A stretch of DNA of 53,538 nt from an uncultured Opitutales bacterium (lineage in GTDB: Bacteria > Verrucomicrobiota > Verrucomicrobiia > Opitutales > Intestinicryptomonadaceae), in the NCBI GenBank assembly GCA_900552245.1, contig URYY01000001.1, forward strand, positions 1 to 53,538. The letters are read 5' to 3'. Shown one piece after another: positions 51,408 through 53,538 of this stretch; within the stretch, counting starts at the first letter, position 1; each line of letters starts with the position of its first letter. The notes under the pieces are model-generated. The model made no database searches. It was not told where the DNA came from and worked only from the letters and a program-made list of their open reading frames with translations. The translations under genes and the position numbers were made by a program.

Positions 51408-52643
51408 CTATTCTCCCTTGTTAAAATCTACATAAGCCTCTGATAGGTCCGTCGTAAGAAGGGACTCCGCAAAGTCGCCCAAATTCAAGTTCATGGTAAT
51501 CACAAACTCCTTCTTTGATACAATCTTCTTCCAAAGCTCCTTGTTCGCAGACTGGGGCTCGCCCTTTAAAAGCACAGCAGTATCGTCGTAATACAAATCG
51601 AGCTTAGAGAAGTCCAAGCCTGTTTTAGCGTAGCCAGCTGCGTCGGCAAGCCTGCCCCAATTGGGATCGCTGCCGTACCAAGACGACTTAACCAAGAGCG
51701 AATTGCAAATCGCCCTTGCTATGCTTTCAGCCTGCTGCTGGGTCTTTGCCCCCCTTACGCGCATTTCAACAACCTTTGTGATGCGCTCGCCGTCGGCAAC
51801 AATCTTGCGCGCAAGTGTTTGGCAAATCTGTGTAAGGGCGTCTTGGAAGGCCTCGAACATAACGCTATTGGGCTCTATAACTATGCCGCTTTTTGCAGAG
51901 CAAAGCGCAAGGACGGTATCGTTTGTCGACATATCGCCGTCAATTGTAATCTTATTAAAGCTCTTTAAAGCTGCAAAACTAAGCGCCTCTTTTAAAGTCG
52001 CCTGCGACATATCCACATCGCTTCCAATAAAAGCTAGCATTGTCGCCATATTGGGCTCTATCATGCCAGCGCCCTTTGCCATGCCGGCAATTGTAAACAT
52101 TCTGCCCTCGCAAACCACGCGCGCGCAAACAACCTTAATTTTTGTGTCGCTTGTGAGGATTGCATTCGCAGCCTTCAAGCCGTGCTCCGAGGTAGTTCCA
52201 AGAGATTCGAAAGCCTCGTCTATGCCCTTTCTAACCTTTTCCATGGGCATGCGCTCGCCTATTCTGCCAGTCGAGCAAACCAAAACTTGCGTTCTATCAA
52301 CGCCCAATTTCTTGGCTACTAGTGCGCACATTTCCGAGGCGTCGCGAAGCCCCTCTTCGCCGGTGCAGGCGTTTGCATTTCCACTATTTGCAACTACTGC
52401 CGCTATAGCCTGCTTGCGCGCAAGGTGCGCTAGGTCCGTCAAAACAGGAGCTGCCTTTACGTCGTTTGTAGTAAAAACTCCGGCGGCGGCCGATGGAGAA
52501 TCCAGCTTTATCAAAGCCAAATCGAGGCGCTTAAAATCGTCCTTATTTCTTATATCGCAAGCCACGCCCGCGAGCGAAAACCCAGCGACTTCCGCAAGCC
52601 CCGCGCATTTATCCGAAATCTCAACTGAATAAGCCTTACTCAT
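51408..52643 (-). CDS. argJ: Ornithine acetyltransferase / N-acetylglutamate synthase
   Basis: A 411-residue ArgJ, which recycles the acetyl group from acetylornithine to glutamate. It is made as a precursor that cleaves itself before the threonine in KGAGMIEPNMATMLAFIG; that residue is T201. SGNANACTG and DGDMSTNDTVLAL are other family landmarks, as is SSWYGSDPNWGR. A strong AAGGAGAT ribosome-binding site lies eight bases before the ATG, the best in the cluster. Whether it is bifunctional or acts only on acetylornithine cannot be decided from the sequence. Confidence 0.95.
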   Translation of the reverse strand: MSKAYSVEISDKCAGLAEVAGFSLAGVACDIRNKDDFKRLDLALIKLDSPSAAAGVFTTNDVKAAPVLTDLAHLARKQAIAAVVANSGNANACTGEEGLRDASEMCALVAKKLGVDRTQVLVCSTGRIGERMPMEKVRKGIDEAFESLGTTSEHGLKAANAILTSDTKIKVVCARVVCEGRMFTIAGMAKGAGMIEPNMATMLAFIGSDVDMSQATLKEALSFAALKSFNKITIDGDMSTNDTVLALCSAKSGIVIEPNSVMFEAFQDALTQICQTLARKIVADGERITKVVEMRVRGAKTQQQAESIARAICNSLLVKSSWYGSDPNWGRLADAAGYAKTGLDFSKLDLYYDDTAVLLKGEPQSANKELWKKIVSKKEFVITMNLNLGDFAESLLTTDLSEAYVDFNKGE

Positions 52644-52681
52644 CTTTCTATCTCCTTCTAAAATTTAATATTGCCAAAGTA

Positions 52682-53538
52682 CTACAACAAGCCCGCGCCT
52701 TCGTCAAAGCCGAAAAGCAAATTCATAATCTGAACGGCCTGGCCGCTTGCGCCCTTTACGAGGTTGTCTATTGCACTTGTTATAACAAGATTGTTCGTGC
52801 GCGAATCGTAAACTGCGGAAATATCGACTCTATTTGTGCCGCTTACGCTCAAAGTGTCGGGATAGACCCCTGAGGGCAAAACCTTAACAAAGCGCTTGCC
52901 CGCGTAGTACTTATTCCAAATTTCGTAAATCTTTTCCACCCCCTTAAAGACGGCCGGAACAGTCACGGTAGTCGAAATTCCCCTCGTCGCGGGCGATAGA
53001 TGCGGATTGAACTGAACTATCACGTCTTTGCCGGCAGCTATCGACATCTGCTCTTCAATTTCCGAAAGATGCCTGTGCTTAGGAAGCCCGTAGGCCGACA
53101 TATTTTCGTTTCTCACGCAATACGAATAAGCGATATCAGCCTTTCTGCCCGCTCCCGAAACCCCGCTGTAGGAATCTATTACGATGTGCTCAGTAGATAC
53201 CGCCCCCTCTCTAAGCAGCGGCAACATCGGAACCAATATGCTCGTCGGATAGCAACCTGGGCAAGCCACGAGCTTGCAAGACGAATCTATTTCAAAAAGC
53301 TCGGGTATTATGTATTTGCCAAGCTTTAAAAGCTCTGGCGCGGGGTGCTCAGTCTTGTAAAATTCCAAGTAGCGCTCAAGCGAACCGAGGCGGAAGTCGG
53401 CAGAGAGGTCTATAACGGTCTTTCCGGCGTCCAGCAAGGCCTTCGCATAATCAGCTGCAACTCCGTGGGGAAGCGCTAAAAACCATACATCGACGTCTTT
53501 CATGGCAGCCTGTGCCGCAGGGTCCGATGGCGCGTAGC
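52682..53538 (-). CDS. argC: N-acetyl-gamma-glutamyl-phosphate reductase, C-terminal part
   Basis: The frame is open to the window edge and carries about 285 residues of ArgC, lacking the N-terminal Rossmann motif. An internal ATG at 53503 is not the true start, because codons before it (ending in a Gln-Ala-Ala run) continue the frame. The catalytic cysteine lies in LVACPGCYPTSILVP, with DLSADFRL and DSYSGVSGAGRKA nearby and the HLSEIEEQ substrate loop. It reduces acetylglutamyl phosphate and heads the visible arginine cluster, 38 nt before argJ. Confidence 0.94.
   Translation of the reverse strand, partial: YAPSDPAAQAAMKDVDVWFLALPHGVAADYAKALLDAGKTVIDLSADFRLGSLERYLEFYKTEHPAPELLKLGKYIIPELFEIDSSCKLVACPGCYPTSILVPMLPLLREGAVSTEHIVIDSYSGVSGAGRKADIAYSYCVRNENMSAYGLPKHRHLSEIEEQMSIAAGKDVIVQFNPHLSPATRGISTTVTVPAVFKGVEKIYEIWNKYYAGKRFVKVLPSGVYPDTLSVSGTNRVDISAVYDSRTNNLVITSAIDNLVKGASGQAVQIMNLLFGFDEGAGLL

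Noticed and set aside
1..53538. CRISPR arrays, insertion sequences, integrases, toxin-antitoxin pairs or phage genes
   Set aside because: No regularly spaced repeats, terminal inverted repeats, transposase motifs or phage structural proteins were seen.

Overview
The window is 53.5 kb of dense, ordinary-looking bacterial chromosome from a Gram-negative bacterium. Signs of an outer membrane are two OprB-type porins, an LpxR-like lipid A deacylase, a TonB/ExbBD energy module, a SurA/PpiC-type chaperone and lipoprotein signals. The TIGR03790-type protein, a squalene-hopene cyclase, the DUF3450/double-ExbB/TonB block, a Tat-exported Gfo/Idh oxidoreductase and the OprB porins together suggest the PVC group, most likely Verrucomicrobiota (Opitutae-like). 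That placement is inference from gene content; no rRNA gene is present to confirm it. Base composition is moderate in GC, ATA is used freely for Ile, and genes are tightly packed with many 1-11 nt overlaps.

Layout. 1-8.1 kb: 5' fragment of a YgiQ-like radical SAM gene, a TIGR03790 protein, a cyclase-TetR pair behind two palindromic operator-like sites, a ferredoxin, the RNase P RNA, and a DevB/DevC-type exporter pair that lacks its ATPase. 8.1-9.1 kb: mnmA. 9.1-16.7 kb (minus strand): eleven abutting genes, rsmD - DUF3450 - ExbB - ExbB - ExbD - TonB - TPR - folP - folB - folK - rsmI. 16.7-24.6 kb: LpxR-like protein, Gfo/Idh oxidoreductase, ffh, OprB porin, a lipoprotein and a Ppx/GppA phosphatase. 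24.8-29.7 kb: rpmH-rnpA-yidD-yidC, then yebC and leuC. 29.8-33.6 kb: smc. 34.2-36.5 kb: lemA plus a large unknown membrane protein. 36.6-38.3 kb: a MarR regulator with a histone-deacetylase-fold protein that has lost key active-site residues. 38.7-44.9 kb: tRNA-Arg(CCG), parA, rnc, mfd and a peptidyl-prolyl isomerase. 45.1-48.3 kb: second OprB porin, a metallo-beta-lactamase-fold hydrolase and ribD. 48.4-53.5 kb (minus strand): arginine cluster argC-argJ-argB-argD-argF, with argC cut by the window edge.

How the genes fit together. Most of the content is housekeeping: tRNA and rRNA modification, folate, arginine, leucine and riboflavin synthesis, protein targeting and insertion, chromosome structure and repair. 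The accessory or regulated elements most worth attention are the TetR-controlled cyclase, the MarR/degenerate-HDAC pair with its repeated operator-like boxes, the TonB2-type energy operon carrying a 9-G tract early in its second ExbB gene, the LemA/unknown membrane protein pair and the DevBC pair without DevA. I see no CRISPR array, insertion sequence, prophage or recognisable defence island. No wholly new system is evident; the best candidates for something undescribed are the MarR/HDAC-like pair and the LemA pair.
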